This document shows positions 11,704 to 22,721 of a DNA stretch of 64,000 bases, piece after piece. Every line of letters starts with the position of its first letter. The stretch's first letter is position 1. The translations under genes were made by a program, and so were the position numbers. Source of the DNA: Ampullaceana balthica (lineage: Eukaryota > Mollusca > Gastropoda > Lymnaeidae); the NCBI GenBank assembly GCA_944989445.1, contig CALYLW010000018.1:2274430-2338429 (forward strand), read 5' to 3'. The notes beneath the pieces were generated by a model, which saw only the letters and a list, made by a program, of their open reading frames with translations, was not told where the DNA came from and did not search any database.

Positions 11704-12489
11704 CAAATAGAAATGCATTCAGAAAAAAGTCACAAAATTTTTATTTTTAAATGTTTTAACTTTTCACACGTAAAATAATGCATTATATCAAGGGAAGTAA
11801 TTTGTCCTTTTGTTTTTAATTTTAAATTAATTTTTATTGAGCTAAGTTGCAAATTAAAAAGACTTTTTATATTAAAGACATTTAAATAAATATTGAAATA
11901 TTTCTTAAAAGTGCCCAAAATTAAATAAATTATCAAGTTTTTATTTTCTAAAAATCTTTATTCTATAATTAATTAAAACTATTATATTAGACCTTTTAAA
12001 AAATTTATCATTTATCTTGAGCCACGTCCCGTGCTTGAATTCTCCTTTTATTTTGAAATTTAAAGTGTCGTCACACTTAATTCGCTCCTATACAGTTCTG
12101 CCAGCGTTAGGTTTTTCAACCAAGATCTAGGTTCTTTCGACCTTGTATAGGATATATTTAAAAAATAACCATAATCTAGGTTTTTCTTTAGAAAATGTAA
12201 TTAAACTATGTTAAAGTACAAATATTAATAAATATGTGCAATTAATATCATAAATAAATTCGATTTTTCAAAAATAAATTTAAACATTAGGTGGCAACAG
12301 CTTTGTCAGCCGCTCTGTCTGTTACATTATGATATATATAGCTCTATCCCACTGAATTCGAAAGGTGGCGCTACTGTGGTGCAATCTGTCTCAAGAAATC
12401 TGGTACACGGTAAAACAGCTGGAATGAGCCAAAATATTCAATTTCATTATACAAACTTAACAGCTCTACCATTTTATTATCTCAAGTAT

Positions 12490-12715
12490 GCATGGTACAG
12501 ACCAGATAATCTAATACAAACCTCAGATAAACATAGTTATAAAAATAATTTTCCTATTCCTTATGGAATAACAAACACATACAAATTCTCGTTCTTTCCG
12601 TCCGGAAATCGGAAGTGAAATGGGTTGCCTGATCAAACGAGGGAAACCAACACTCAATCAACATTTAAAACTCAAATGAAAATGCAATACGAGACATAAA
12701 CAATGGATAAAGTTA
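12490..12715 (+). mobile_element. LINE 3' fragment (end of ORF2)
   Basis: The translation contains NLIQTSDKH and [11 protein letters not shown], close to the C-terminal end of the LINE ORF at 45390-46487. Sequence after the frame also resembles that LINE's 3' end. A stop interrupts the frame at FFPSGNRK, so it is a decayed 5'-truncated copy. Confidence 0.8.
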
Positions 12716-12725
12716 GGACTCCATA

Positions 12726-13060
12726 GGGGCCGTCAATCAAGTACGTCAAGCTACAGAGGGGGGGGGGTGTAAGAAAGTATGACAGTTTGTGACATGGGGG
12801 GAGGGGGTCAAGTGTGACGTCACGGTGTTTTATATTAAATTTTAATTATTTTGTTACAAGTAAAAAAAAATTTTGTTCGAAAGTGTGACGTACTTTATTG
12901 GGTCCGAGATTTATCTTATCTTATCTGCTTACAGACGCTCCTTCTATGCAGAAGATTATTGCGTCCTACGCTTATCTATGGTTTGTGTTTAGTCCTGCAT
13001 TTGTGACAGTTTGTGAAGGGGGGAGTTTAAAATTGTCAAAAACAGCGTGACGTACTTTAA
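12726..13060. mobile_element. MITE with GGGGCCGTC ends, interrupted by a LINE tail
   Basis: Left end GGGGCCGTCAATCAAGTACG; internal GTGACAGTTTGTGAC and TGACGTACTTTA motifs match the uninterrupted relative at 42073-42340. The right end is eroded. At 12909-13001 it is broken by a minus-strand LINE 3' end containing TTATCTTATC and CTTCTATGCAGAAGATTATT. Confidence 0.75.
12909..13001 (-). mobile_element. LINE 3'-end fragment inside the MITE
   Basis: Reverse complement of the last ~90 bp of the LINE ending at 46576, including its GATAA repeat tail. It is a very short 5'-truncated insertion and dates the MITE as older than this insertion. Confidence 0.85.
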
Positions 13061-13834
13061 GAATGTTGATAAGATTCGCATTTATAAAGAAGATGACAGA
13101 AGTGATGAATAAATGCAGATGTAAGTAGGCCTATATCCTACAAATACTTATGTGGAACATACTAATACCTTATTGGCCGTTCCTAAATGACGACATGCAT
13201 CTATGGGAGAGGGAGGTTGTCACACTATTGTGAGATGTGTGACAAAGGGGAGGGGATGTGAAAGAACTGTGACGTTACATAAAAAAACGCGAAACTTTAA
13301 ATGAAAGCTCCACTTAAATATTTGATTGCTTACAATTTATTTAATAAAGTTTCAAATTGCTTCGCGCTTAACGATATTAGACTGCAGACTCACACTTAAT
13401 ATATACATAAATGACAATAACATGATTGGAAGCATGCTTATTTTCAAATAAGAAATAAGCCTTTTTAGCTTTGTGACGTCATAATGTTTATTTTTAGCGT
13501 GTCTAGGTTTTTTCTTTCGGATCTAGGTTTTTTTGGACGTGTTGGCTAGGTTTTTCCAAGAATTGTCACTGGCAGCACTGCTCCTATACTGTGGAGAAAA
13601 ATTAACTGTTTTCAATACCTGTATGTCTCTATCTGCCTAAGGCCGCTAGAGGTATGCTTTTAACCTAAATCTAGGTGCTTCGTCCCCATCAAGGTATTTT
13701 TTTGTTGTCTTTGTTGCTCTTTTCGGTGTTTTTGTAACTATGTTTTTAAAGGCAGTGTTGGCCTTGCGCGCAACCACTTGACATTTGTTGATAATAATAA
13801 TAAAATAATTAATAAATCAGGTCTGGCAATTTAC

Positions 13835-16800
13835 CCTAATATCCTAATGTTGGTCTCAAACACAGATACAACTACGTCAGCATCAAAACGAGAGTCCTTT
13901 ATAACATTTCTCACAGCCTTCTCAAAGCCAACCAGATCTCCAAGAACCTAAAATAATCATTTTTTTTGCTTTATGTTAATACAAGATGTTTTATGTTTGT
14001 TTTGCATTTTAACTGATACAAAGATCACTAAATATTTAAATGATGCTCAAGACCAGGTCTATAAATCTTGTACAGAATTTGTTTTTGAAATAACAGTGAA
14101 TAAAGAGCAAATGAAGAATCATAAAATTGATTTTACAAATTTGTTTTCTTATAAAAGAGCAATATAAGAAATAAACTCACTGCTAGAGTGTCCAAAGCGT
14201 CTATTAATGTCAAGGTGAAACTGGAAATAAAACAAGTATGGCAATTTAATAATAACTTTTTTTTGTAACATCTACGTCTAAGTAAACATTTAAATAAGAA
14301 AGTCTATGATATTATATCTTTATTATTTATATTACTTTTTGTAACATCTATGTCAAGCTAGACATTTAAATAAGAAAGTTTATATATTATATCTTTATAA
14401 TTTATATTAATTTTTGTAAACAAAAGTTGTGACTTACTTGCCCAAAGAGTCGTCTATGTCACCACGAGAGGGTTCAGAACCTCTATATCTGCCCTTGCAT
14501 GACAACGGCATCAGCTCATCGGCTGGGTATGCGTGATCCTTTGGTTAAAATTTAATGAGTTATGTATTAAGTATTTATTAAGCTCAGCAAATTCATGGAG
14601 ACTATGACTCAAACTAGATTGGTTTGTCAAAAAAGTTTGAAAAAGTTTATTTATGCAGCATGTATCAAAAAATGTAACCAAAGTGTGAACAAATAATAAC
14701 ATACCATGTAAGCATTGTAGGCATGATAAAACATCTCTACAGACTTCTCCCTAGATTAAAAATCATTAAAGAAATAAATTTAATTGGTAACAGTAACAGT
14801 CAATAATTTCCCCCATTTGCAATTGCAAAATATTAAAAATGAATGCATTAAAGGTGGTACAAACTATGGCAATGGGAGGCCAAACATTATTATAGTTTGT
14901 GTGCCAAAAATTGTATAAATATAATTATTGCTGCATGCCAATAGACCTGCCTTTGACTTAGCTGTTCAGTAATGTTTTGCTTTTGTCATATCGGGGATGA
15001 GCCATGCAATATTATCTATATGCCAAATGTGGCACTCAAGGTTCACCACCCCTGGATTGTGAGATGATAGAGCTGATCTATTTGCCCAAGTTTGAATGGC
15101 AGATCTTTCAACCCAATAAAACATGCCTCGAGAGTAGCTGTCTGAGCTATATATCAGCTTATTACATTGCGTGGAGAGTAAAGAGAGCTATGTGTATTAA
15201 AAAGTGTGTATTTCGATGAATTAATTAGATTGACAAGTATTCTCTTATTATTCTGTTAAATTATCAAATTTTATAATTTATGCTCTCTAGTAATTCTATA
15301 ATATGATTGCTGTGACTCTATTAAGTGATATACAAAAGGACTGAAGATATCCAATTAAAACAATAGCAGATTTAGCCTAACATGCATGACTTCAGTTATT
15401 TGTTAGTCCCGTTAGTCATCCAGTACTTAGTGATAATATGTGAGGTAATATTGAAACATCTATTTGGACACAATGCAAGACTAATAATTATAATCATGAC
15501 ATTTTAACACTGTGATCATACTTTACTGGACACCTTTGACTAAACTCTTTTATTTTCCTTTTTCATTAATTCACCAGTCATCTCTGAGAAAATACATGGT
15601 CAATAAAAGGCATCTTTCATCATTGAATTGACTCAACTTTCAATTTATGCCCTTTTCATATTAAATATGATCCATTGAATTTATTGATCTACATGTGTTT
15701 CAAATTTCATATCATTAGAAGTTTTACAAATGTGCAATAGTTACATTTTATCAGCATATCCTAGGTCACGCTGACTTTCTTTGTAACAAAGCCTCTTTTT
15801 ATAGCATAAGTTGCCAATTCTTAGGAAAATTCAATGATTACATGCATGCACGACGACTCTCTAACCCTCCTCCCGCCCCCTTCACCAAAGCGAGTATGTG
15901 CAAACGAGCATGACGAATGACCCTCGCTGGGGTCGACCAATATCTCGAGACCAACAATGGTCCTTGCGTTCACTTGCATTTTCCTTCACAGAATAACGTG
16001 AGATTGGTAGTGTACTGGTAATGATGACCGCCTTATACGGGGAAGGTCTTGGGTTCAAGCCCCAGCAAAAACATTGTTTTTTTTTAAAATTTTTAAAAAT
16101 GTCTGTTTGTGCCCGTTCTTTTACCCCTTATTGCCAACATGGCTGACCCTCGCTAGGGTCGGCCAATCACAGTTTATTGTTGGCAAGCTAATGTGGTAAA
16201 GGCAAGGGTGGTGGGAAGGTAGGTAACTCCAGCGCAAATGTCTCGAAACCAACAATGTGTCGGCAGCCCCAGCCCCCCCCCCAATCAACCTTCACTCGCG
16301 TTGTTTTGATTTCTTCGTGCTGTAGTTTGTGTCCGTTCTTTCTCCACTTTCTTTGCACTCTCCATGAGCAAGTCTGCGGCGTATGCTACGCCGCGGGGCG
16401 TCTAGTATATATAATTTATAATAAAGTAGGCTAATTAAACTAGCCATACTCATATTTCCTGTCTCTAATAAATCTCCTAGTCTTAATGCTTTATGGGTAA
16501 TCCTGCAGTTTCTACACGTATATTATTTCAAAACAAAATTTAATTTTTTCGTGAGAACTTACATTTTTAATTTTTTAAATGCATTATTATATGTTGTATT
16601 TCAGCTAATTTTTAAGTCTTTTTAATTTCTAAGGCATTTTTTCGACTCTATATAATACATAATCTGGTCACTATACATCCTTTACTTTTTATTCACATAG
16701 TAAAAGTATTTAATGCTTTGCAATTAGTTTTTCGTGTGTTTTGTTGAGTTTATAGAGGTTTTTAACTTAGAATAAGGTTTTTAAAAGCAGACTTCCAACA

Positions 16801-17296
16801 ACAATGAAGATACAGAAGATAGTGAAATATACAAATTTTATTTCGTACAAATCGTCAAATAGTAATTTTATTTCAACAAAAAATAATGTTTTAATTTTAA
16901 AATAGATTTCATAATAATAAGTAATGAAGTAAGTTTGAAAAAATTTCTTGAAATATAAAATGAAAATGCGTATAAAATGCGCTGAAATAAGGGATTACCC
17001 ATATATTAATTATTAATGCATTAATTAAATAAATTAAAAACAAAAAATGATGTAAGTTCTCACGAAAAAATTAAATTTTGCTTTGAAATAATATACGTGT
17101 AGAAACTGCAGGATTACCGCTTTATGAATTTATGTATAGAAATTAACAGTTATATTGTTTTAACTTACCTTAATTGTTTCTTTTCTTCTGGTGTTATATT
17201 TGTTGTTTGCGAAGTTTGTATCACAAGCAAAATACACGTCAACAATACCAAATAGAGCGCATAACTATTATTTCGACACTTCCCTGTTGACTCCAT
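13835..17296 (-). CDS. EDEM3: Duplicated EDEM3 exons 1-5 (partial gene copy)
   Basis: Second copy of the EDEM3 start: exons 17169-17296 (ATG at 17294-17296, signal segment), 14705-14750, 14438-14538, 14181-14220 and 13835-13947. All splice sites and codons match the proximal copy. It encodes the signal peptide and the first part of the GH47 domain up to FETNIR. Exon 5 ends in the same phase that exon 2 or exon 6 expects, so it could be spliced in frame either to exon 2 of the proximal copy (adding 100 residues) or straight to exon 6 (normal protein). Without such splicing it is a truncated copy lacking the later catalytic residues. An unmerged allele in the assembly is an alternative explanation. 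Confidence 0.85.
15834..16405 (+). mobile_element. Non-autonomous Helitron, duplicate copy
   Basis: Copy 2 equivalent of the element at 8060-8631, with the same 3' stem-loop (16376-16394) and CTAG end, and the same tRNA-like segment at about 16000-16072. Confidence 0.65.
16496..17118. mobile_element. Fold-back DNA transposon, duplicate copy
   Basis: Copy 2 equivalent of the GGTAATCC element at 8722-9344, with the same long inverted ends and the same GCTTTATG flanking duplication. Confidence 0.85.
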
Positions 17297-17626
17297 TGCA
17301 CAAATTCTTATAAAATTTATTTACAAAAACTGTGACGTTTCAATTGTTTCAAGGGAACTTTTAACAAACTATTAAAATACCCATAAACAAATTAAACAAC
17401 ACATTCTAATATTATATTCATTGGAGACCGACTGCCATGTTGTCAATAGTCAACAACTCGAGGGAAACGAGAAAAAACGCGAGTTAGACTTCAAAGTTCT
17501 TGCAAGTTGAAGAGTCCAGATTACTATTTTTATATCGTTTTCTTATTTTAATTTAATTAATAACTGCTTGTGTCGAAAGTTTAATTTTTATTATTTTTTG
17601 TATATATATATATATATATATATATT

Positions 17627-18416
17627 TAGGGCTGCGGAAATTAACGATTAATTTCTCGATTAATCGTTAAAGAATTTTATCGATTAAAATTATTTTAATC
17701 GATAAAAAATCGATTAAAATTAAAGGAAATATTTATATATTTAAAAAAAAATTTTTTTAATAAATAATTAATTATTAATAATTACTAATAATTTATAGTC
17801 TATATATTTTTTACGTACAAACTTCTCAAGCGTAATATTATAATTTGTTTTATTAATTTATGTGGACCGGCAGACGTCAACTAAAAAATGGCTTATAGCA
17901 CCCGCGCAGTTAAATTTAAACATTTAACTGGAAAGTTGAGCAAAAAATTTGTTTTTAAGCTAACTGCGGATGGCAAAGTCGAAGATGGTGAAAAAGTTTA
18001 CTGTGTTCCCTGCCATAAACAATTCTCTTTTAAAGGATCAAATACATCGTTGACGTACCTAGAGCCGTCTTTACAACCTTTTGGGCCCCAGGGCAAAGCA
18101 ATAATGTTGGGCCCCTCCCCCGCAGGAATAAAAAAATAAATAAACATAATATTTATTTTTTTTAAATATTCCCATGGGTGCCGTTAACTTGCACGGTATG
18201 ATACCGTGTAAGTTAGTAAAAAAATAACTTGCACGGTATGGTCCCGTGTAAGTTAGTATTTTGAACTAAATTGTATGACAATGTGTTGATACTTGATCGG
18301 ATGTTTGTGCTGAAGGTGGTACGTCAGCGATGTATTTAATCCTTTAAAAGAGAATTGTTTATGGCACTGAACATAGTAAACTTTTTCACAACATTCTAAA
18401 TTGACAAAATAGGCAA
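17627..18416 (+). mobile_element. Rearranged hAT fragment, duplicate copy
   Basis: Copy 2 equivalent of 9851-10640, with the BED-finger segment at 17888-18061, the opposed one at about 18281-18401 and the hairpins at 18185-18215 and 18225-18255. Confidence 0.6.
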
Positions 18417-18724
18417 GTTATACTAAGCAAATCTTGAATCAATGTTGATCAAATATAGGTTTTAATAATTTTTAGTTTTGAAAAGCTTCTTTCTCCGAAA
18501 GCTATAGTGATATGAATAGTTACAAGTATTCCAAGTGCAATGTGTCTGTTAGGAAAGTCACTAAGATGTTTGTTAACTTAAAGAAACTGCAAAATCATAA
18601 CAGAATCACTCTAGGTTATATCAAACTCCATGCGTGCATCTCTCCAGCAAGCATGAAACCATCAAGATCCTTGATTTCGCAGGCTGTGAGCTTTTTTGTC
18701 CAGATTCAGTATATCACTTTTTTT

Positions 18725-19114
18725 TTAATTGATGAAAGTTATAAAGAAATCCAAACGTGTCGTGGTGCTTTCGTAGTTGAAGGAGAAGATAGTTTTTCTT
18801 TTCTTCTCTATGAAAATGGGTTCAACTTCTAAGGCCGTGGCATTTTCTTTAACAATTGCTAGCTCTGTTTCAAAACCGCCATTTCTGTAAGATTTCAACC
18901 ATTTGCAAGTACATTCCATGTTGTCAACTACAGTTTCTAGATCGACAGAAATATTTTGTAATTCTTTACTGGTGTAATTATATTGGAACAATATGTTGAA
19001 AACAAGCAATAATAGAAATAATGAAATTGACGTTCTTAAGTTGTTTGCACAATGACTCGAGTTCAATTCGAGCTTTTCGATCACTACTTTGCTCTGCAAT
19101 TTCGAAAAGTGCAT
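18725..19114 (-). pseudogene. Possible hAT (ZMYM1-like) fragment, duplicate copy
   Basis: Same 129-codon frame as at 10949-11338, translated identically; see that entry for the tentative reasoning. Confidence 0.35.
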
Positions 19115-19304
19115 AATAGATTTCGCCTGCTAGATAGCGGTCTGCCTTTATACTTTCAACATGGTTTCCCTATCTTGTTTCACAAAGTGGTTTCACAGAA
19201 ATGATTCGAACATACTTGGAAAGGATAGCCCATCGCTAATTTTTTGTGCAAATTGACGTACAGTATCATTATAGTTACATGATACTGATAAATGTTAATG
19301 TAAG

Positions 19305-19479
19305 CAGGGCCGGCCTAAGGCCATTGGAGGCCCTAGGCGAAGTGAAATTAGTGGCCCTAAATGTAATAGAAAATAAAAAATAAATATGGAAAGATTCTTG
19401 TGCGAGGCCCGACTAATGATGAGACTAATTGGAGGCCCTAGGCGGCTGCCTAGTTTGCCTATGCCTAAATTCGGCCCTG
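19305..19479. mobile_element. CAGGGCCGG MITE, duplicate copy
   Basis: Copy 2 equivalent of the MITE at 11529-11703. Confidence 0.7.
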
Positions 19480-19868
19480 CAAATAGAAATGCATTCAGAA
19501 AAAAGTCACAAAATTTTTATTTTTAAATGTTTTAACTTTTCACACGTAAAATAATGCATTATATCAAGGGAAGTAATTTGTCCTTTTGTTTTTAATTTTA
19601 AATTAATTTTTATTGAGCTAAGTTGCAAATTAAAAAGACTTTTTATATTAAAGACATTTAAATAAATATTGAAATATTTCTTAAAAGTGCCCAAAATTAA
19701 ATAAATTATCAAGTTTTTATTTTCTAAAAATCTTTATTCTATAATTAATTAAAACTATTATATTAGACCTTTTAAAAAATTTATCATTTATCTTGAGCCA
19801 CGTCCCGTGCTTGAATTCTCCTTTTATTTTGAAATTTAAAGTGTCGTCACACTTAATTCGCTCCTATA

Positions 19869-21363
19869 CAGTTCTGCCAGCGTTAGGTTTTTCAACCAAG
19901 ATCTAGGTTCTTTCGACCTTGTATAGGATATATTTAAAAAATAACCATAATCTAGGTTTTTCTTTAGAAAATGTAATTAAACTATGTTAAAGTACAAATA
20001 TTAATAAATATGTGCAATTAATATCATAAATAAATTCGATTTTTCAAAAATAAATTTAAACATTAGGTGGCAACAGCTTTGTCAGCCGCTCTGTCTGTTA
20101 CATTATGATATATATAGCTCTATCCCACTGAATTCGAAAGGTGGCGCTACTGTGGTGCAATCTGTCTCAAGAAATCTGGTACACGGTAAAACAGCTGGAA
20201 TGAGCCAAAATATTCAATTTCATTATACAAACTTAACAGCTCTACCATTTTATTATCTCAAGTATGCATGGTACAGACCAGATAATCTAATACAAACCTC
20301 AGATAAACATAGTTATAAAAATAATTTTCCTATTCCTTATGGAATAACAAACACATACAAATTCTCGTTCTTTCCGTCCGGAAATCGGAAGTGAAATGGG
20401 TTGCCTGATCAAACGAGGGAAACCAACACTCAATCAACATTTAAAACTCAAATGAAAATGCAATACGAGACATAAACAATGGATAAAGTTAGGACTCCAT
20501 AGGGGCCGTCAATCAAGTACGTCAAGCTACAGAGGGGGGGGGGTGTAAGAAAGTATGACAGTTTGTGACATGGGGGGAGGGGGTCAAGTGTGACGTCACG
20601 GTGTTTTATATTAAATTTTAATTATTTTGTTACAAGTAAAAAAAAATTTTGTTCGAAAGTGTGACGTACTTTATTGTCCGAGATTTATCTTATCTTATCT
20701 GCTTACAGACGCTCCTTCTATGCAGAAGATTATTGCGTCCTACGCTTATCTATGGTTTGTGTTTAGTCCTGCATTTGTGACAGTTTGTGAAGGGGGGAGT
20801 TTAAAATTGTCAAAAACAGCGTGACGTACTTTAAGAATGTTGATAAGATTCGCATTTATAAAGAAGATGACAGAAGTGATGAATAAATGCAGATGTAAGT
20901 AGGCCTATATCCTACAAATACTTATGTGGAACATACTAATACCTTATTGGCCGTTCCTAAATGACGACATGCATCTATGGGAGAGGGAGGTTGTCACACT
21001 ATTGTGAGATGTGTGACAAAGGGGAGGGGATGTGAAAGAACTGTGACGTTACATAAAAAAACGCGAAACTTTAAATGAAAGCTCCACTTAAATATTTGAT
21101 TGCTTACAATTTATTTAATAAAGTTTCAAATTGCTTCGCGCTTAACGATATTAGACTGCAGACTCACACTTAATATATACATAAATGACAATAACATGAT
21201 TGGAAGCATGCTTATTTTCAAATAAGAAATAAGCCTTTTTAGGGGGGGGGGCTTTGTGACGTCATAATGTTTATTTTTAGCGTGTCTAGGTTTTTTCTTT
21301 CGGATCTAGGTTTTTTTGGACGTGTTGGCTAGGTTTTTCCAAGAATTGTCACTGGCAGCACTG
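19869..21363. mobile_element. hAT-type element with nested insertions, duplicate copy
   Basis: Copy 2 equivalent of 12093-13580, again flanked by CTCCTATA (19861-19868 and 21364-21371). It carries the LINE 3' fragment near 20266-20490, the MITE from about 20502 and the LINE tail at about 20684-20774. It differs from copy 1 by loss of two bases near 20677 and by a nine-G insertion near 21243. Confidence 0.85.
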
Positions 21364-21563
21364 CTCCTATACTGTGGAGAAAAATTAACTGTTTTCAATA
21401 CCTGTATGTCTCTATCTGCCTAAGGCCGCTAGAGGTATGCTTTTAACCTAAATCTAGGTGCTTCGTCCCCATCAAGGTATTTTTTTGTTGTCTTTGTTGC
21501 TCTTTTCGGTGTTTTTGTAACTATGTTTTTAAAGGCAGTGTTGGCCTTGCGCGCAACCACTTG

Positions 21564-21933
21564 GGGGGTTGCCCCTCACATCTCAATGGGTAGCTGCCTT
21601 TGTTCGGGTTGGGTCCCTAGTCTTTGTAGATCCTTCCACTTCCTACAAGGCAGTAGGGCTGATTTTGGTCCGCCCCGGGTATTTTATTTCCTGGGAACCC
21701 TCCATATCTGGTGGGCCCTCCCCTATAAGCCGGCGGGGGAGGCGCTCGATAGAAGATCATAATCTCCGCAAGAGTAATTGTTAATTCTACCAGTTTATTT
21801 AAAATTCGATTACATGAACAATGGCATGTCGACCTGCAGCTGAGTAACCGAGTGATGAATGCTGAGTAACCAAATATCTGATTCGTGCTGCGGCTGTTTG
21901 CTGTGTCCTGTGTGTTCAGTTGTGGACAATGTG
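21564..21933. other. GC-richer unique flank, no gene recognised
   Basis: Sequence between the duplication and the minisatellite. Short open frames exist on both strands but show no recognisable domain, and the same bases are open in several frames. It may be part of an unrecognised repeat. Confidence 0.4.
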
Positions 21934-22694
21934 TTGTAATAATGTGGGATAGATGGCTCGTACTACATAGGAAAATGTGAGATAGATGGCTCTTACTACA
22001 TAGGATAATGTGGGATAGATTGCTCGTACTACATAGGAAAATGTGGGATAGATGGCTCGTACTACATAGGATAATGTGGGATATATGGCTTGTACTACAT
22101 AAGATAATGTGGGATAGATGGCTCGTACTACATAGGATAATGTGGGATAGATGGCTTGTACTACATAAGATAATGTGGGATAGATGGCTCGTACTACATA
22201 GGATAATGTGGGATAGATGGCTTGTACTACATAAGATAATGTGGGATAGATGGCTCGTACTACATAGGATAATGTGGGATAGATGGCTCGTACTACATAG
22301 GATAATGTGGGATAGATGGCTCTTACTACATAAGATAATGTGGGATAGATGGCTCGTACTAAATACGATAATGTGGTATAGATGGCTCGTACTACATAGG
22401 ATAATGTGGGATAGATGGCTCGTACTACATAAGATAATGTGGGATAGATGGCTCGTACTACTTAGGATAATGTGGGATAGATGGCTCTTACTACATAGGA
22501 TAATGTGGGATAGATGGCTATTACTACATAGGATAATGTGGGATAGATGGAAATTACTACATAGGATAAAGTGGGATAGATGGCTCGTACTACATAAGAT
22601 AATGTGGGATAGATGGCTCGTACTACATAGGATAATGTGGGATAGATGGCTCGCACTACATAGGATAATGTGGGATAGATGGCTCGAAATACAA
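21934..22694. repeat. 33-bp minisatellite, about 23 units
   Basis: Tandem units containing GATAATGTGGGATAGATGG and CTCGTACTACATAG, with scattered substitutions. The period is a multiple of three and the unit lacks stops in several frames, so long open frames appear on both strands: 22008-22697 plus (11-residue repeats like MWDRWLVLHRI) and 21617-22747 minus (HLSHIILCSTS). These are by-products of the repeat and not evidence for genes. There are no unique spacers, so this is not a CRISPR array. Confidence 0.95.
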
Positions 22695-22721
22695 TAAGAT
22701 TTGGTTGGGGTGGGGAGGATG

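Larger units (their letters stand above)
12093..13580. mobile_element. hAT-type non-autonomous element with nested insertions
   Basis: The ends CAGTTCTGCCAGCG and CACTGGCAGCACTG are inverted, and a perfect 8-bp target-site duplication CTCCTATA flanks them (12085-12092 and 13581-13588). Subterminal AGGTTTTT motifs repeat near both ends. It holds a LINE 3' fragment, a MITE and a further LINE tail inside that MITE, plus a second GGCCGTT(C)CTAAATGACG MITE-like piece near 13158. No transposase of its own is recognisable. Confidence 0.85.
6005..13780. repeat. 7.77-kb tandem duplication, copy 1
   Basis: Proximal copy of a direct head-to-tail duplication. It starts inside EDEM3 intron 5 and includes exons 5 to 1, the upstream region and about 4 kb of nested transposons. 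Its right end joins directly to the start of copy 2 at 13778-13780, with a shared TTG at the joint. Differences I noticed from copy 2 are small length changes: a T run, a TA run, two G residues near 12900 and a nine-G tract absent here. Confidence 0.93.
13778..21563. repeat. 7.78-kb tandem duplication, copy 2
   Basis: Distal copy, same orientation as copy 1, spanning the EDEM3 intron 5 fragment through exons 5-1 and the upstream transposons. Its right end continues into unique sequence at 21564, whereas copy 1 stops at the equivalent base. The joint shares a TTG with the left breakpoint at 6005-6007. A nine-G tract near 21243 is present only here. Confidence 0.93.
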
